DNA of 50,250 nt from Phycisphaeraceae bacterium. Lineage in GTDB: Bacteria > Planctomycetota > Phycisphaerae > Phycisphaerales > UBA1924. A program made the translations under genes and the position numbers. The notes under the pieces are model-generated. The model was not told the DNA's origin. It saw only the letters and a program-made list of their open reading frames with translations, and made no database searches. The DNA lies in assembly GCA_026126345.1 (NCBI GenBank), contig JAHCJH010000006.1, positions 1 to 50,250 of the forward strand, written 5' to 3'. Positions 25,706-35,700 of this stretch are shown here, one piece after another (positions within the stretch are counted from its first letter, which is position 1; every line of letters starts with the position of its first letter).

Positions 25706-26674
25706 ATGCACACCGTTTCCGCACCGGCTTCCCTGCACGCCCTGCTGACCGACCTGGTCGATTACGCCGGGCTCTTTCCCCCGGCGAAACTGGACATGAC
25801 GTCGGCGGTCGAGGCGTACGCCCGGCACGTCCGCGGGCCGTTCTCGTGGGGGATCGCCCGGTTCGTCTGCCCGGTGTCGAGGCTGAACGAGTGGGCCGCC
25901 GCGGCCGACCGGCATCTGTCGGCGCTGCCGTCGGACGATGCCTCGGCCCCGCCGGAGCCGTGGAAGCTGACGGTGCTGATCGACGGCAAGCTGTCGGAGA
26001 ATCTCGAGGCGATCGACCGGTTCAACGACGCCCACGCAGCGGGCAACGGCAACGGCAACGGGCACGCCCACAAGCACGCGCACAACGCGGTGGTGGACAC
26101 GATCGAGATGAAGGTGCAGACGCCCGACACGATCGACCAGGCGATGGAGCTGCTGCCGGAGGAGCTGTACCCGTTCTTCGAGATCCCGGCCGACGGGGAC
26201 CTGCGCAGCTTCGCGACGTGCCTGGCGGGCATGGGCGCCGGGGCCAAGATCCGCACGGGGGGCGTGACGCCGGAGTTGTTCCCGGCGCTGGAGCGGGTGG
26301 CGGACTTTCTGATCGCGTTCCACACGGCCGAGGTGCCGTTCAAGGCCACCGCCGGCCTGCACCACCCGGTGCGGGCGGTGCATCCGCTGACCTATGAGCC
26401 GGGGTGCGCCACGCACACGATGCACGGGTTCCTGAACGTGTTCGTGGGCGCGGCGCTGCTGCGCGAGCAGCGGATCAACCGCGACACGCTGCTCAAGGTG
26501 CTGGGCGAGACCGACGGCGGCGCGTTCACGTTCGACGATCAGGGGCTGTCGTGGCGGCAGTCGCGGCTGACGACGGCGCAGATCAAGGCGGCGCGCGAGA
26601 ACTTCGCCATCTGCTTCGGCTCGTGCTCGTACGACGACCCGATCAACGACCTGCAGAAGCTCGGCGTGCTCTGA
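25706..26674 (+). CDS. Conserved hypothetical protein with His/Gly/Asn-rich insert
   Basis: 322 residues, cytoplasmic by appearance. The motifs DYAGLFPPAKLDM near the start, AGAKIRTGG in the middle, AGLHHPVR and MHGFLNVF near residue 220-245, and SCSYDDPINDLQ at the end are familiar from uncharacterised proteins in many phyla; the alternating strand-helix pattern with AGLHHP suggests a barrel-like enzyme. No function is known to me. An insert at about residues 112-127 (GNGNGNGHAHKHAHN) interrupts the fold and could bind metal. ATG 25706 lies 65 bases after the EVE gene. Confidence 0.75.
   Translation: MHTVSAPASLHALLTDLVDYAGLFPPAKLDMTSAVEAYARHVRGPFSWGIARFVCPVSRLNEWAAAADRHLSALPSDDASAPPEPWKLTVLIDGKLSENLEAIDRFNDAHAAGNGNGNGHAHKHAHNAVVDTIEMKVQTPDTIDQAMELLPEELYPFFEIPADGDLRSFATCLAGMGAGAKIRTGGVTPELFPALERVADFLIAFHTAEVPFKATAGLHHPVRAVHPLTYEPGCATHTMHGFLNVFVGAALLREQRINRDTLLKVLGETDGGAFTFDDQGLSWRQSRLTTAQIKAARENFAICFGSCSYDDPINDLQKLGVL
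26042..26090 (+). repeat. GGCAAC-type codon repeat encoding an Asn/Gly then His/Ala run
   Basis: Three copies of the hexamer GGCAAC are followed by GGGCACGCCCACAAGCACGCG within the hypothetical gene at 25706. The run encodes the flexible insert and is likely to vary in length. Confidence 0.7.
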
Positions 26675-26698
26675 ACGCCCGGCCGGCGGCGGCGGGGA

Positions 26699-27262
<564 letters not shown>

Positions 27263-27314
27263 CGATCGCTCCCTATCGCCCCCGCCGCGATGCCGTTCAA
27301 ACCGCGCAGCCCGC

Positions 27315-27536
27315 TCAGCGGGTCCGCTGCTTCGGCGGGTTGGGGTCGCCGAAGACGTCCCGTTCCCACTTGGGCGTTTCGTAGAACGGGCGGGAAATCT
27401 CCACGTTGTCCGCCCCGGGGCCGGTGGCGCGAACCACCCGCTCTTCGCAGCCGCCGGCCGCGCCCACGCCGAAGGCCAGCCCCAGCAGCAGCCCGGCCGC
27501 CGCGATGGTCCCGCAGGTTCGAGTCTTGTGGTTCAC
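27315..27536 (-). CDS. Small lipoprotein
   Basis: 73 residues. The start is GTG 27536, supported by GGGAG at 27545-27549 on the minus strand; a GTG at 27575 in frame would place charged residues before the leader. The leader [21 protein letters not shown] ends in a permissive lipobox (AAGGC). The mature protein is short and unstructured, with [16 protein letters not shown]. No family recognised. It lies between nuoB and the yihY-type gene on the same strand. Confidence 0.65.
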   Translation of the reverse strand: MNHKTRTCGTIAAAGLLLGLAFGVGAAGGCEERVVRATGPGADNVEISRPFYETPKWERDVFGDPNPPKQRTR

Positions 27537-27544
27537 AGCGGATG

Positions 27545-27549
27545 CTCCC
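27545..27549 (-). promoter_or_regulatory. Ribosome binding site deciding a GTG start
   Basis: GGGAG on the minus strand, eight bases before GTG 27536; supports that start for the small lipoprotein. Confidence 0.6.
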
Positions 27550-27571
27550 GGCCCGCGAGAAGGGCATTGGC

Positions 27572-29050
27572 TCACGCGAGTTTAGCGGGGCCGGGCACGC
27601 CCGACGAGGCGGCGTCTGTCAGGGTCGGGCCAGGGTTCGCGACGATCTTGGCCTCTCCGGCCAGCGCGACCGGGTTCCCGTGGCCCGCGGCGATGTGGGC
27701 CATCGACAGCCCACGCAGGGCGACCACCTGGGCCGCCCGCAACCGGGCCGACACCTGGTCTACGGCCGCGAGCGGGCCCGGGCCGTGGCCCATCGGGGCG
27801 AACCCAACGGCGGCGGCCACGACTTCGCCGGCGTCGATCCGTTCTGGCGGGCGGGCGGGGGCGTAGGCCTCGCTCCGACGCGTGCCTGCCGATTCGGCCA
27901 GGCGATTGACCAGGCCAGCGGCGGTGAGCCGGCCAAGGGCTCGGCGCACGGTGGCGGGGTCGAGATCGGTCTGCTGGATAAGCCAGCCGGGCTCGGCAGC
28001 GCCGCCGCGCGAGAACTTCCAGACGATCAGGGCCATGACGGCGATCACCGCGCCGGGGTCCATCGGCGCGCCGGCGACGGGGCATCGGGCCGAGTCCGAC
28101 CAGGCGCGTCGCAGGGCGCGCACGTGGCCGTGCTGCACGACGTAGGCCAGGCGAAGGCCCGTGAGCACGACGAACCAGGTGACGTACACCCACAGCAGGA
28201 ACAGCGGCACCAGCGCCAGCGACCCGTAGAGGTTCTGCAGCGCGCCGCCGCGCAGGTAGAGCCCGAAGCCGGCCTTGGCCCCTTCCATGCCGACGGCGGC
28301 GGCCAGCGCTCCGGTGATCGCGGCGACGAACCGCACCCTGGTGTTGGGCAGCGTGACGTACAGCGTTCCCAGCAGCGCGGTGCTGATCGCCACCGTCACC
28401 GCGAACCCGCTGAGCCGCACCAGCCACGGGCCGGCGCCCGAGTGGCCGTCGGCCAGCGATGCGGCCAGGGAGCGGAACTGATCGGCCGCGGCGAAGGAGG
28501 CGACCAGCAGCATCGGGCCGGCGGTGATGATGAGCCAGTTCTGGGTGAACCGGCGGACCAGGCTGCGCCCGCGCTGGACGCCGTAGACACCGTTGAAGGC
28601 CAGCTCCATCTGGTTGAGCAGGCTGACGCCGGCGTAGATGAGGGTGGCGGCGCTCACCAGGCCGATGCCGGTGAAGTTCAGGCCGCTGAAGCCGGCGACG
28701 AGCTTGGCGATCCAGGACTGGATGTTCTCGGTGCCGGCGTCGCCGACGGCGATCTGCGACAGGCCGGTCAGTTCGAGGAAGCCGTACAGGGAGCGCTCGA
28801 CCAGCGAGTCGGTGTCGCGGAACAGCCGCATGAGCAGGAACGACAGCAGCAGCAGGGGCACGAGACTGAAGATGGTCCGGTAGGCAAGCGCGGCGCTCAT
28901 CTGGGCGATGGGCGCATCGCCGATGACGGCCCGCACCGTGAACGCGGCCCGGGCCAGCAGCCCGGCCGACCGCTCCTGGGCGATCGGCGGCCCGTCGTCG
29001 GTCGCCGGGGGCGCAGGGGGGCGGGTCGGGTGAGGGGGCTCGGCGCTCAC
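27572..29050 (-). CDS. YihY/BrkB-family inner-membrane protein
   Basis: 492 residues. The front half carries the six-helix YihY core: QMSAALAYRTIFSLVPLLLLSFLLM, LNFTGIGLVSAATLIYAGVSLLNQMELAFNGVYGVQRGRSLVRRF, then LIITAGPMLL, then LYVTLPNTRVRFVAAITGALAAAVGMEGAKAGFGLY and a final pair of helices. A C-terminal cytoplasmic region of about 190 residues includes a winged-helix-like segment (PGWLIQQTDLDPATVRRALGRLTAAGLV), as in the long YihY type. The start is GTG 29050, overlapping the pseudouridine synthase stop by GTGA. The family has been misnamed ribonuclease BN; its actual function is unsettled. Confidence 0.88.
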   Translation of the reverse strand: MSAEPPHPTRPPAPPATDDGPPIAQERSAGLLARAAFTVRAVIGDAPIAQMSAALAYRTIFSLVPLLLLSFLLMRLFRDTDSLVERSLYGFLELTGLSQIAVGDAGTENIQSWIAKLVAGFSGLNFTGIGLVSAATLIYAGVSLLNQMELAFNGVYGVQRGRSLVRRFTQNWLIITAGPMLLVASFAAADQFRSLAASLADGHSGAGPWLVRLSGFAVTVAISTALLGTLYVTLPNTRVRFVAAITGALAAAVGMEGAKAGFGLYLRGGALQNLYGSLALVPLFLLWVYVTWFVVLTGLRLAYVVQHGHVRALRRAWSDSARCPVAGAPMDPGAVIAVMALIVWKFSRGGAAEPGWLIQQTDLDPATVRRALGRLTAAGLVNRLAESAGTRRSEAYAPARPPERIDAGEVVAAAVGFAPMGHGPGPLAAVDQVSARLRAAQVVALRGLSMAHIAAGHGNPVALAGEAKIVANPGPTLTDAASSGVPGPAKLA

Positions 29051-29943
29051 GCACGCCGCTCCGAATCGCCGAACGGCCGCCGGAGCGCGGCGAGTTCGGC
29101 CCGCTCCAGCTCGCGCCAATTGCCGGGCGCCAAGCCGCTGAGTGTCAGCGGGCCCAGGCCGACCTGCTCGATGCGGGTGGCGCGCAGGCCGGCCTCGGCC
29201 AGCATGTCGTCCAGGTGGCGGTGCTTGCCGGCGCGCACGGAGATCTCCAGCACGGTCTTTTCCTGGGCGCGCTCGTCCTTGGTGCCGGCGGCCAAGCGCG
29301 ATGCCACGCGGACCAGGATCTGCCCGGCACGCCCCCCGGCCTCGCGGGCTGCGCGGGCGGCCTTGATGTTCAACCCGCGCTCGAGGTCCGCGGCGTAGGC
29401 GTCGTCGATGGCGCCCTTGACGGTCACGCGGTAGGTGCGGGTGGCGCCGTGACGGGCGTGGGTGAGCCGCTCGGTCATGTCGCCGTCGTTGGTCAGCAGG
29501 ACCAGGCCCGAAGCGTTGAACTCCAGGCGGCCCACCGGGTAGAGGCGCGCCCCCGCCGGGTGCTTGACCAGATCGACGACGGTGGTTCGCTCGAACTGGT
29601 CGCGCGTCGAGCAGACCACGCCCGCCGGCTTGTGGAGCATGACGTACAGCTTGCGGGCGTCGGCCGGGCGCTCGCCGGTGGCGGCCCGCAGAGGCCGGCC
29701 GTCCACGACGACCTTGTCAGTCCTGGGGTTCACGAACACCGGCAGGCGGTTGACGATGGTGCCGTTGACCTCCACCATGCCCGCTTCGATCATCTCCTCG
29801 CAGCGGCGGCGGCTGGCGACGCCGGCGTCGGCCATCAGCCGCTGAAGGCGCACCATGCCCGGTGGGGCGGTGCTGGCGGGCCGCCGGGAGCCCCCGCGGG
29901 GGCCGCCCCGGGCGGCGGACGGTTTGCGGCCGGCGCGTGGCAT
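29047..29943 (-). CDS. RsuA/RluB-family pseudouridine synthase with Asp-to-Glu change
   Basis: 298 residues. A basic N-terminal extension (RKPSAARGGPRGGSRR) precedes an S4 RNA-binding domain (RLQRLMADAGVASRRRCEEMIEAGMVEVNG, about 31-60). The catalytic domain has YVMLHKPAGVVCSTRD, LYPVGRLEFNASGLVLLTNDGDMTERL and RTYRVTVKG. RsuA/RluB/RluE/RluF enzymes carry Asp in GRLD as the nucleophile; here the residue is Glu 141, encoded by GAG. Everything around it is intact, so the change may mean loss of activity, or a lineage variant. ATG 29943 is the first in-frame start giving the family length; no Shine-Dalgarno is visible. It is translationally coupled to the YihY-type gene (GTGA). Confidence 0.88.
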   Translation of the reverse strand: MPRAGRKPSAARGGPRGGSRRPASTAPPGMVRLQRLMADAGVASRRRCEEMIEAGMVEVNGTIVNRLPVFVNPRTDKVVVDGRPLRAATGERPADARKLYVMLHKPAGVVCSTRDQFERTTVVDLVKHPAGARLYPVGRLEFNASGLVLLTNDGDMTERLTHARHGATRTYRVTVKGAIDDAYAADLERGLNIKAARAAREAGGRAGQILVRVASRLAAGTKDERAQEKTVLEISVRAGKHRHLDDMLAEAGLRATRIEQVGLGPLTLSGLAPGNWRELERAELAALRRPFGDSERRA

Positions 29944-30078
29944 GCAGCCATCGTAGATGCCCGGCGGCGCCGGCCCTCGGGCCGGGTCGCCGCAAAAAGA
30001 TGCGGCACGGTGCGCAACTTTGACGATGACCAGCCGGGGACAGGAAGTCCCCGAAGTTCCGACGTGCAGGAGTGCGAT

Positions 30079-30591
30079 ATGCCGGAGACCAGCGCCATGA
30101 CCGTCATCGGGCCCGACACCTTGTTCCGCGGCGAGATGACGTTCCAGTCCGCCGCCCGGATCCTCGGCCGCTTCGAGGGCAAGATCACCAGCCCCGGGCA
30201 GGTCGAAGTGGGCGAGGGCGCCCAGTGCAAGGCCACCATCGAAGCCGGAACCGTTGTGGTCGACGGACTGGTCGAGGGCGACATTCTTGCCCGCGAGCGC
30301 CTCGAACTGAACGGAACCGCCCAGATCCGGGGCGATATCACCGCCCTGAAGCTTGTCGTCGCCGAGGGCGCCTCGTTCAGCGGCCACTGCGCCGTCGGGC
30401 CCGAAGCGGTCAAGAACGCCGGCGCAGCGCCCAAGGCCGAAGCCCTCGCCGCGAGCCTGCCCGCGGGCACGCCGCGCATCGCCCGATCGACCCGCCCCGT
30501 GGAAAGCCACGGCGGCGACCTGGACGCGACGCTTTCGGGGCTGGAAGCCAAGCTGGCCTCGTTTGGCAAGGCCCGGGCCGCGGCCGAGTAA
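30079..30591 (+). CDS. Bactofilin family protein
   Basis: 170 residues. Residues 7-105 form the bactofilin domain, a right-handed beta helix with a recurring G-x-V/I-x-G pattern: MTVIGPDTLFRGEM, ARILGRFEGKITSPGQVEVGEGA, AGTVVVDGLVEGDILARERLEL, NGTAQIRGDITALKLVVAEGASFSG. Bactofilins polymerise without nucleotide into filaments or sheets that position envelope machinery. The ATG at 30079 has AGGAG at 30068-30072. A Pro/Ala linker and a short helix (LDATLSGLEAKLASF) end the protein. A terminator separates it from the next, related gene. Confidence 0.92.
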   Translation: MPETSAMTVIGPDTLFRGEMTFQSAARILGRFEGKITSPGQVEVGEGAQCKATIEAGTVVVDGLVEGDILARERLELNGTAQIRGDITALKLVVAEGASFSGHCAVGPEAVKNAGAAPKAEALAASLPAGTPRIARSTRPVESHGGDLDATLSGLEAKLASFGKARAAAE

Positions 30592-30624
30592 GGCCCCCTT
30601 TCCCATCGCCACCCAAGCCACCCA

Positions 30625-30650
30625 GGCCCCGGGCAACGCCCGGGGCCGTT
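30625..30650 (+). terminator. Intrinsic terminator after bactofilin gene
   Basis: Perfect 10-bp stem (30625-30634 with 30638-30647), AAC loop, then GTTTCGTTT. Located 34 bases after the bactofilin stop. Confidence 0.75.
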
Positions 30651-30693
30651 TCGTTTCCGCGGGCTGGCCCGGCGTTTGCGATCACGCCGGGCG

Positions 30694-31128
30694 ATGAAAC
30701 TGCGCGCCCGAGCGGCGCCAACCCGAGAGGTCCGATGCCTGCACTGCGGGGCCGACTTCGCCGTCGCGGCCCAGGCCATGGTGCTGACCTGCCCGGCGTG
30801 CTACAAGCGCGTCACGGTCCAGGACATCGTCATCAACACCGCCCAGAACATGGCGCGGGTTGAGACCTGCGGGCGGGTGGTGGTGCGCCGGGGGGGCAAG
30901 ATCACCGCGGGGGTGGTGCAGGCGACCGTCGGGGTCGAGGTTCTGGGTGAGCTGTACGCCGGATCGGTGGCGGCGCCTGTGGTGCACATCGGGCCGCGGG
31001 CGGTCTGGCGAGGCGACCTGGTTGCCGCCCGGGTGATCATCGAGCCGGGGGCCCGGGTGCTGTCGGGCCGATTCCGCATTCAACCCGCGCCGCCCCCGCC
31101 GGCCGCGAGCGAGGAAACCGCCGCGTGA
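30694..31128 (+). CDS. Zinc-ribbon bactofilin-like protein
   Basis: 144 residues. Cys 15/Cys 18 (CLHCG) and Cys 33/Cys 36 (CPACYK) form a zinc ribbon at the N-terminus, followed by a short bactofilin-like beta helix (ARVETCGRVVVRRGGKITAGVVQATVGVEVLGELYAGSVAAPVVHIGPRAVWRGDLVAARVIIEPGA). ATG 30694 is taken. Its stop overlaps the GTG start of the coiled-coil gene (GTGA), so the two are probably made together. A zinc ribbon fused to a bactofilin-type helix is found in planctomycetes and some others; function unknown. The adjacent canonical bactofilin suggests a common scaffold. Confidence 0.82.
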   Translation: MKLRARAAPTREVRCLHCGADFAVAAQAMVLTCPACYKRVTVQDIVINTAQNMARVETCGRVVVRRGGKITAGVVQATVGVEVLGELYAGSVAAPVVHIGPRAVWRGDLVAARVIIEPGARVLSGRFRIQPAPPPPAASEETAA

Positions 31129-32609
31129 AGAAGACAAGCAAGCGCAAGATCGCCCCCGCGGCGCAGAAAGTGCGGCCATCGCGCCGCACCGAGCCGATGA
31201 CACCGGTTCACGCGCGGGCGAAATCCGCGCGCCGGCGGAGCCGGCCCATGCCGAACCAGACCACCCATCGTCCGACCGATCAGCCCCCCACCGCCGGCGC
31301 GCCCGACGCGGCCTCGGTGTTCCTGTCGCCCCGCGTGGTTGATCGCGGGGCGTTCAACGAGTTCGCAGGGGCGCTTCGCCGCCTGGTGGAAGACGCGTCG
31401 GCCCACGCCGGCCAGCTCAGGGCGGCGACCGAGCAGGCCGCCGAACTGCGCGAGCAGATCCGCGCCGGCGAGCCGAAACTGGCCGCGGCGGCGAAGGTGA
31501 TCGCCACGCTGGACCAGCGGGCCGGTCAGGCCGAGGCGCTGCTGGACGCCGCGCGATCGGCCTCGGGCGGGCTGGAAACGCTCCGTCGCGAGGCCGAGGG
31601 CGTGTTGAACCAGAAACTGGCGGAGTTTCAGGCCCGGCTCGATGAAGCGGCCGAGCGGTCGCGCCGGGCCCTGGAAGCGGTGATCGAGCGGGCGGGAACG
31701 GCCATCGCCGCGGCCCACGAGGAAGCGGCGGCGCTGGAAGGGCGTGCCAACGGCATCGTGGCCGACGCCGCGGCACGCCTGGACGAACACGCCACGCTAG
31801 GGCGGTCGCGCCTGGAGCGGGCGATCGCCGATGGCGCGGGGGCGGTGGAGGCGGCCGAGCAGCGGGCGGCCGCGCCGGCCGAGCGACTGCGCGGCCTGAT
31901 CGAGCGGGCCGAGGCTCTGCTGGGCGAGGCGACAGAGCCTGCGCCGGAATCGCTGTTGCCGAGCGAACTGACCACCGAGGCGACGGGTGGGGCCGGCGGG
32001 TCCGGCTCCGAATCGCTGGGCGCGGCGCTGCGCCGGGCCGAGCAGGCCCGCGACGATGCCCGTCGCATCGTGCACGAGCTGGACGAAGCCCGGGACCGGG
32101 CCGGTGCGGCGCGGTCGCACCTGGTCGAGGCCCTGGAAAGCGGGTCGCAGGAAGTCGCGCGCCTGGCCGAGCGGGCGGCATCGCTGCGGGCGAGCCTGGC
32201 CGATGCACTGAGAGCGGCGGACGGGGCGCGTGCCCGGCTGGAGGAGCGCCGCGCCGAGCTGCGGGCGGCCCTGAACGAACCGCTGGCGGAGATCGATGCC
32301 GCGGGTGCTGCGCTGCGGGCGAATCTCGAGCCGCTGATCGCCCGGGCCGAGGCGGCGCGCCAGACGGCGCGGCAGGCCGAGGCGGGGATGGGCGCGCTGC
32401 TGGAGCGGATCAGCGGGCTGATGGACGACCTGGCACCGTGGCGGGGCGTTCTGATCGAGGGCAAGGGGCAGATCCCCGGGCCGATCCGCGACCTTGTGGA
32501 CCAGGTTCGGGCGGAACTGACGGCCGACCTGTCGAGCATCGCCGACGCGATGCGGAGCATCACGACGCGGGCCGGATCGCTGGCCGAGCGCGTGCGCCCC
32601 CGCGAGTGA
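31125..32609 (+). CDS. Coiled-coil protein coupled to zinc-ribbon bactofilin
   Basis: 494 residues from GTG 31125, with GAGGAA just upstream; the GTG overlaps the previous stop. A basic 45-residue N-terminus (KKTSKRKIAPAAQKVRPSRR) could bind nucleic acid or membrane lipid. From about residue 65 to the end the protein is a heptad-rich coiled coil broken by a short Pro/Gly/Ser region at about 275-300. The last 80 residues are helical with APWRGVLIEGKGQIPGPIRDLVDQV. No membrane helix or signal peptide. Likely cytoplasmic and, by position, a partner of the bactofilins. An internal ATG at 31198 is a possible alternative start. Confidence 0.78.
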   Translation: MKKTSKRKIAPAAQKVRPSRRTEPMTPVHARAKSARRRSRPMPNQTTHRPTDQPPTAGAPDAASVFLSPRVVDRGAFNEFAGALRRLVEDASAHAGQLRAATEQAAELREQIRAGEPKLAAAAKVIATLDQRAGQAEALLDAARSASGGLETLRREAEGVLNQKLAEFQARLDEAAERSRRALEAVIERAGTAIAAAHEEAAALEGRANGIVADAAARLDEHATLGRSRLERAIADGAGAVEAAEQRAAAPAERLRGLIERAEALLGEATEPAPESLLPSELTTEATGGAGGSGSESLGAALRRAEQARDDARRIVHELDEARDRAGAARSHLVEALESGSQEVARLAERAASLRASLADALRAADGARARLEERRAELRAALNEPLAEIDAAGAALRANLEPLIARAEAARQTARQAEAGMGALLERISGLMDDLAPWRGVLIEGKGQIPGPIRDLVDQVRAELTADLSSIADAMRSITTRAGSLAERVRPRE

Positions 32610-32655
32610 ATCGGAGCGTGGGCGTCGGGGCTGAGCGAACGAAGCGTGAATGAAA

Positions 32656-32682
32656 ACGGCCCCGGATTGCGCCCGGGGCCGT
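32656..32682 (-). terminator. Intrinsic terminator of the giant surface-protein gene
   Basis: Perfect 10-bp stem (32656-32665 with 32673-32682), 7-nt loop. Read on the minus strand it is followed by TTTTCATTC, a U-rich tail, 31 bases past the giant gene's stop. It may also affect the convergent coiled-coil gene. Confidence 0.72.
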
Positions 32683-32713
32683 GTCGCGTTCGTGCGGGAC
32701 GCTCGCTGGGGGC

Positions 32714-35700
32714 TCAGGGCACCCAGAAGATGCGCTGCAGGGCCTGCTGCGGGTTGAGATTGCCGACGAAGAAGGTCTGGGTCGTGGCCCCGGCGAAGCC
32801 GCCGGCGCCGGAGGCGCGGCGGAGGAAGACGTCGGCGGCGTTGATGGCGTAGGCGTTGGGCGCGGCGCCCGGGTCGTTGGCCTGGGCGTTGAAGGCCATG
32901 GCGTTGATGCGCGTCGGCCCGCCGAGGTTGCCGCCGGCGTTGGTGATGGGCAGGCCCATGAGCTGCCCCATCTGGCGGGCGACGATGCCGGTGAGCTGGC
33001 GTGTGAAGGCGTCGATGCCGGCCTGGTCCGGCGCGTTGCCGAGGCTGTTGAGCGCCGGCAGGAAGACCACGCCCTGGTCGGTGCGGTTGCTGTTGAAGGC
33101 GTCGACGCGCTGGACCGCGCCGAAGAGGCCGTTGTTGAAGAACGCCGCCGGCTCGAAGCTGGAGGAGATGAAGATGGTGGAGTACTGCTGGCCGACGAAG
33201 TCGGCCGGGTTGGTGCTGATGCGGACGGTGCTGTTGGCGACGAAGCCGGGGATGGCGTTGAAGATGGCCTGGAGCGAGGCGATCAGGCCGGGCTGCGGGC
33301 CGCCGTCGCCGTTGAGGATGTAGCTGTTGACCGTCTGGGCCCCGATGAAGCCGCTGAAGCCGTTGACGATGGCGTCGAAGGCCGCGAGCGTGGTCGTGCG
33401 GTTGGGCTCCAGCCAGTTGACCGAGCCGCCGCGGGTCTCGATGAGGAAGTTCTGGGTGCGTTGCGTCGGCAGCGCGCCGAGCACGCCGAGGTTCTGGACT
33501 TCGAGCTCGTAGTCGGTGCGGAGCATGCCCTGGACGAGCATGCTGAAGATGCCCTGGTTGGCGGTGTTGGCCTGCTGGGGCGGGACCGCGAACTCCATGA
33601 AGAAGTTGCCCTGGGCGTCGTAGCCGTAGGAGCTGACGCCGTTGGAGGCGAGCGTCTGGCTGTAGCGGGTGGCGAAGCCCTGGATCGAGCCGGGCGCGGC
33701 GACGAGGTCGCCGTCGGCCACGCCGGTGGTCGTGGTGTTGTCGAAGAGGGCGAATTGCGTGAAGGAGCGGAGGTCGTCGATGGTGAAGGTGGTGAGGTTG
33801 GCGAAGCCGAACCGCTGGGGCTGGAGCATGCCGAGGTTGGAGCCCAGGTCGGCGGTGCGGAGGGTGACCCGCAGGCGGGTGCCGGGGGCGTAGGGCACGC
33901 CGTTGTTGAGCGTGAGGATGTCGACGTCGGGCTGGACGGTCTGCGGAGCGCCGCGGGCGCCGGCGTCGCCGATGCTGGTGCGGATGCGCACGGGGTCGGT
34001 GGCGTTGAAGATGCCGTCGCTGCCGGCGGTGCGGTAGAGCTGGGTGCCGAAGGCGTCGGTGGCGATGACGATGTCGTCGCTCGGGCGGCCGACGATCCCG
34101 TCGCCGTCGAGCCGGAAGTTGTTGCCGGTTTCGAGACGGAAGGTCCACCCGCCGACCTCGATGAACGCCCGGTCGTCCACGGTGCCCAGGAGGCCGTCGG
34201 TGCCGGCGAAGGCGCTCGGCGTCGGGATGGCGTTGGGGCCGGTGGTCGGGAGCACGCGCGTGCCGCGCCCGCGGACGTCAACGATGTCGTCGGCGGTGCC
34301 GAAGACGCGGTCGGCGCCGGCCAGAAGCGTGATGGTCATGCCCGAGGCGTCGTTCACGCCGCGGACCACGTCGTCGTAGGTGTCGCGGAGGTTGTCGGCG
34401 CCGTCGTCGAGGGTGAAGGTGAAGCCGCCGATGACCTGGTTCGGGTAGGGGCCGCCCTGCGGGCCGCCGAACGAGGCCGGCAGCGGCGGGGCGACGGGCG
34501 CGATGAAGTTGGGATCGGGGTTGGGCACGGCGGTGGAGGGCGCCGCGGCGCCGCCGAAGCCGCTGTCGCCGTCTTCGGCGACCGTGACGGTGAAGTTGTA
34601 CGCCCCGATCTCGCCGACGGTCGGCCCGCCGGAGAAGACGTTGTGCCGGATCGCGCCGGTGGGGTTGCCCCCGGTGACCGCCGCCGGGTCAAGCCGCGGC
34701 TGCAGGCCGATGTCGGTCACGCCGCGGACCGGGTCGGTCGGGGTGTTGAGCAGCGTGGTCGCCAGCGCGGCGGTGGAGACCATGATGGTGTAGGTGCCGG
34801 TCTGCTGGATGAGGAACACCAGTTCGGTCGAGAGCTGGCCGGGGGCGGCCAGGTCGCCGCGCAGGCCGGTGACGAGCTGCCCGGTGACGGCGGTGCCGTC
34901 GGGGCCGAGCAGGGTGCGGGTGACCAGCGGGGCCGAGCCCTGGGTGGCGCCCAGACGGAGGGTCTGGCCGGCGCGGAGGGTGACCTGGTACATGTCCACG
35001 TCGCCGCCGCTGTTGAACAGGGTGATGTCGAGGTTGGGGTGGTCGCCCAAGGTGCCGCGGATGGTGAAGGGGCTGTTGGCGTCGGGCCGGTTGGCGTTGG
35101 CGTTGTCGCGGTTGAGCAGCAGGTCGAGGTTGACCGGGGCGTAGAAGGTGACGGCCAGAGAGCCGCCGGTGTTCTGCGGGCCTGTCTGGCCGCCGACGGT
35201 GGTGCGGCCGGCGAAGAAGCGGTCGCCGGCGTCGCCGACGACGTCGTCGTACACGAAGTCGTCGCCGACGATGCCGTTGCCGTTGCCGTCGAGGATCGTT
35301 TCCTGCGCCTGGGCACGCAGGCGGTTGGCGCCGGTGGCCAGGAGCGTGAAGCGGAACACGCCGGGGCCGGCGGCAGCGCCGGGGACCTCGAGCGCCGGGT
35401 CGGCGTTGAAGGCGATCTGCCGGCTGGTGACGGCCTGGTTGAACTCGATCACGATGCGGAAGTTCACCGGGTCGTAGGTGAAGGTGTAGTCGGCGCCCTG
35501 GACCAGCGCGATCGTGGTCAGGCCGCCCTCGATGCCGCGGATCTCGGCGATCGACAGGGCCGCGGCGATGGAGTCGGGGTCGATGGCCTGGTTGAAGGTG
35601 ATGGTGGCGGTGTAGCGGCGTGCGGCCTCGGTGATGCGGACGTCGGTGACGGACAACCGGTTGGGCTGGTTGAGCCGCAGGCGGTCGACGGCGAAGTTGC

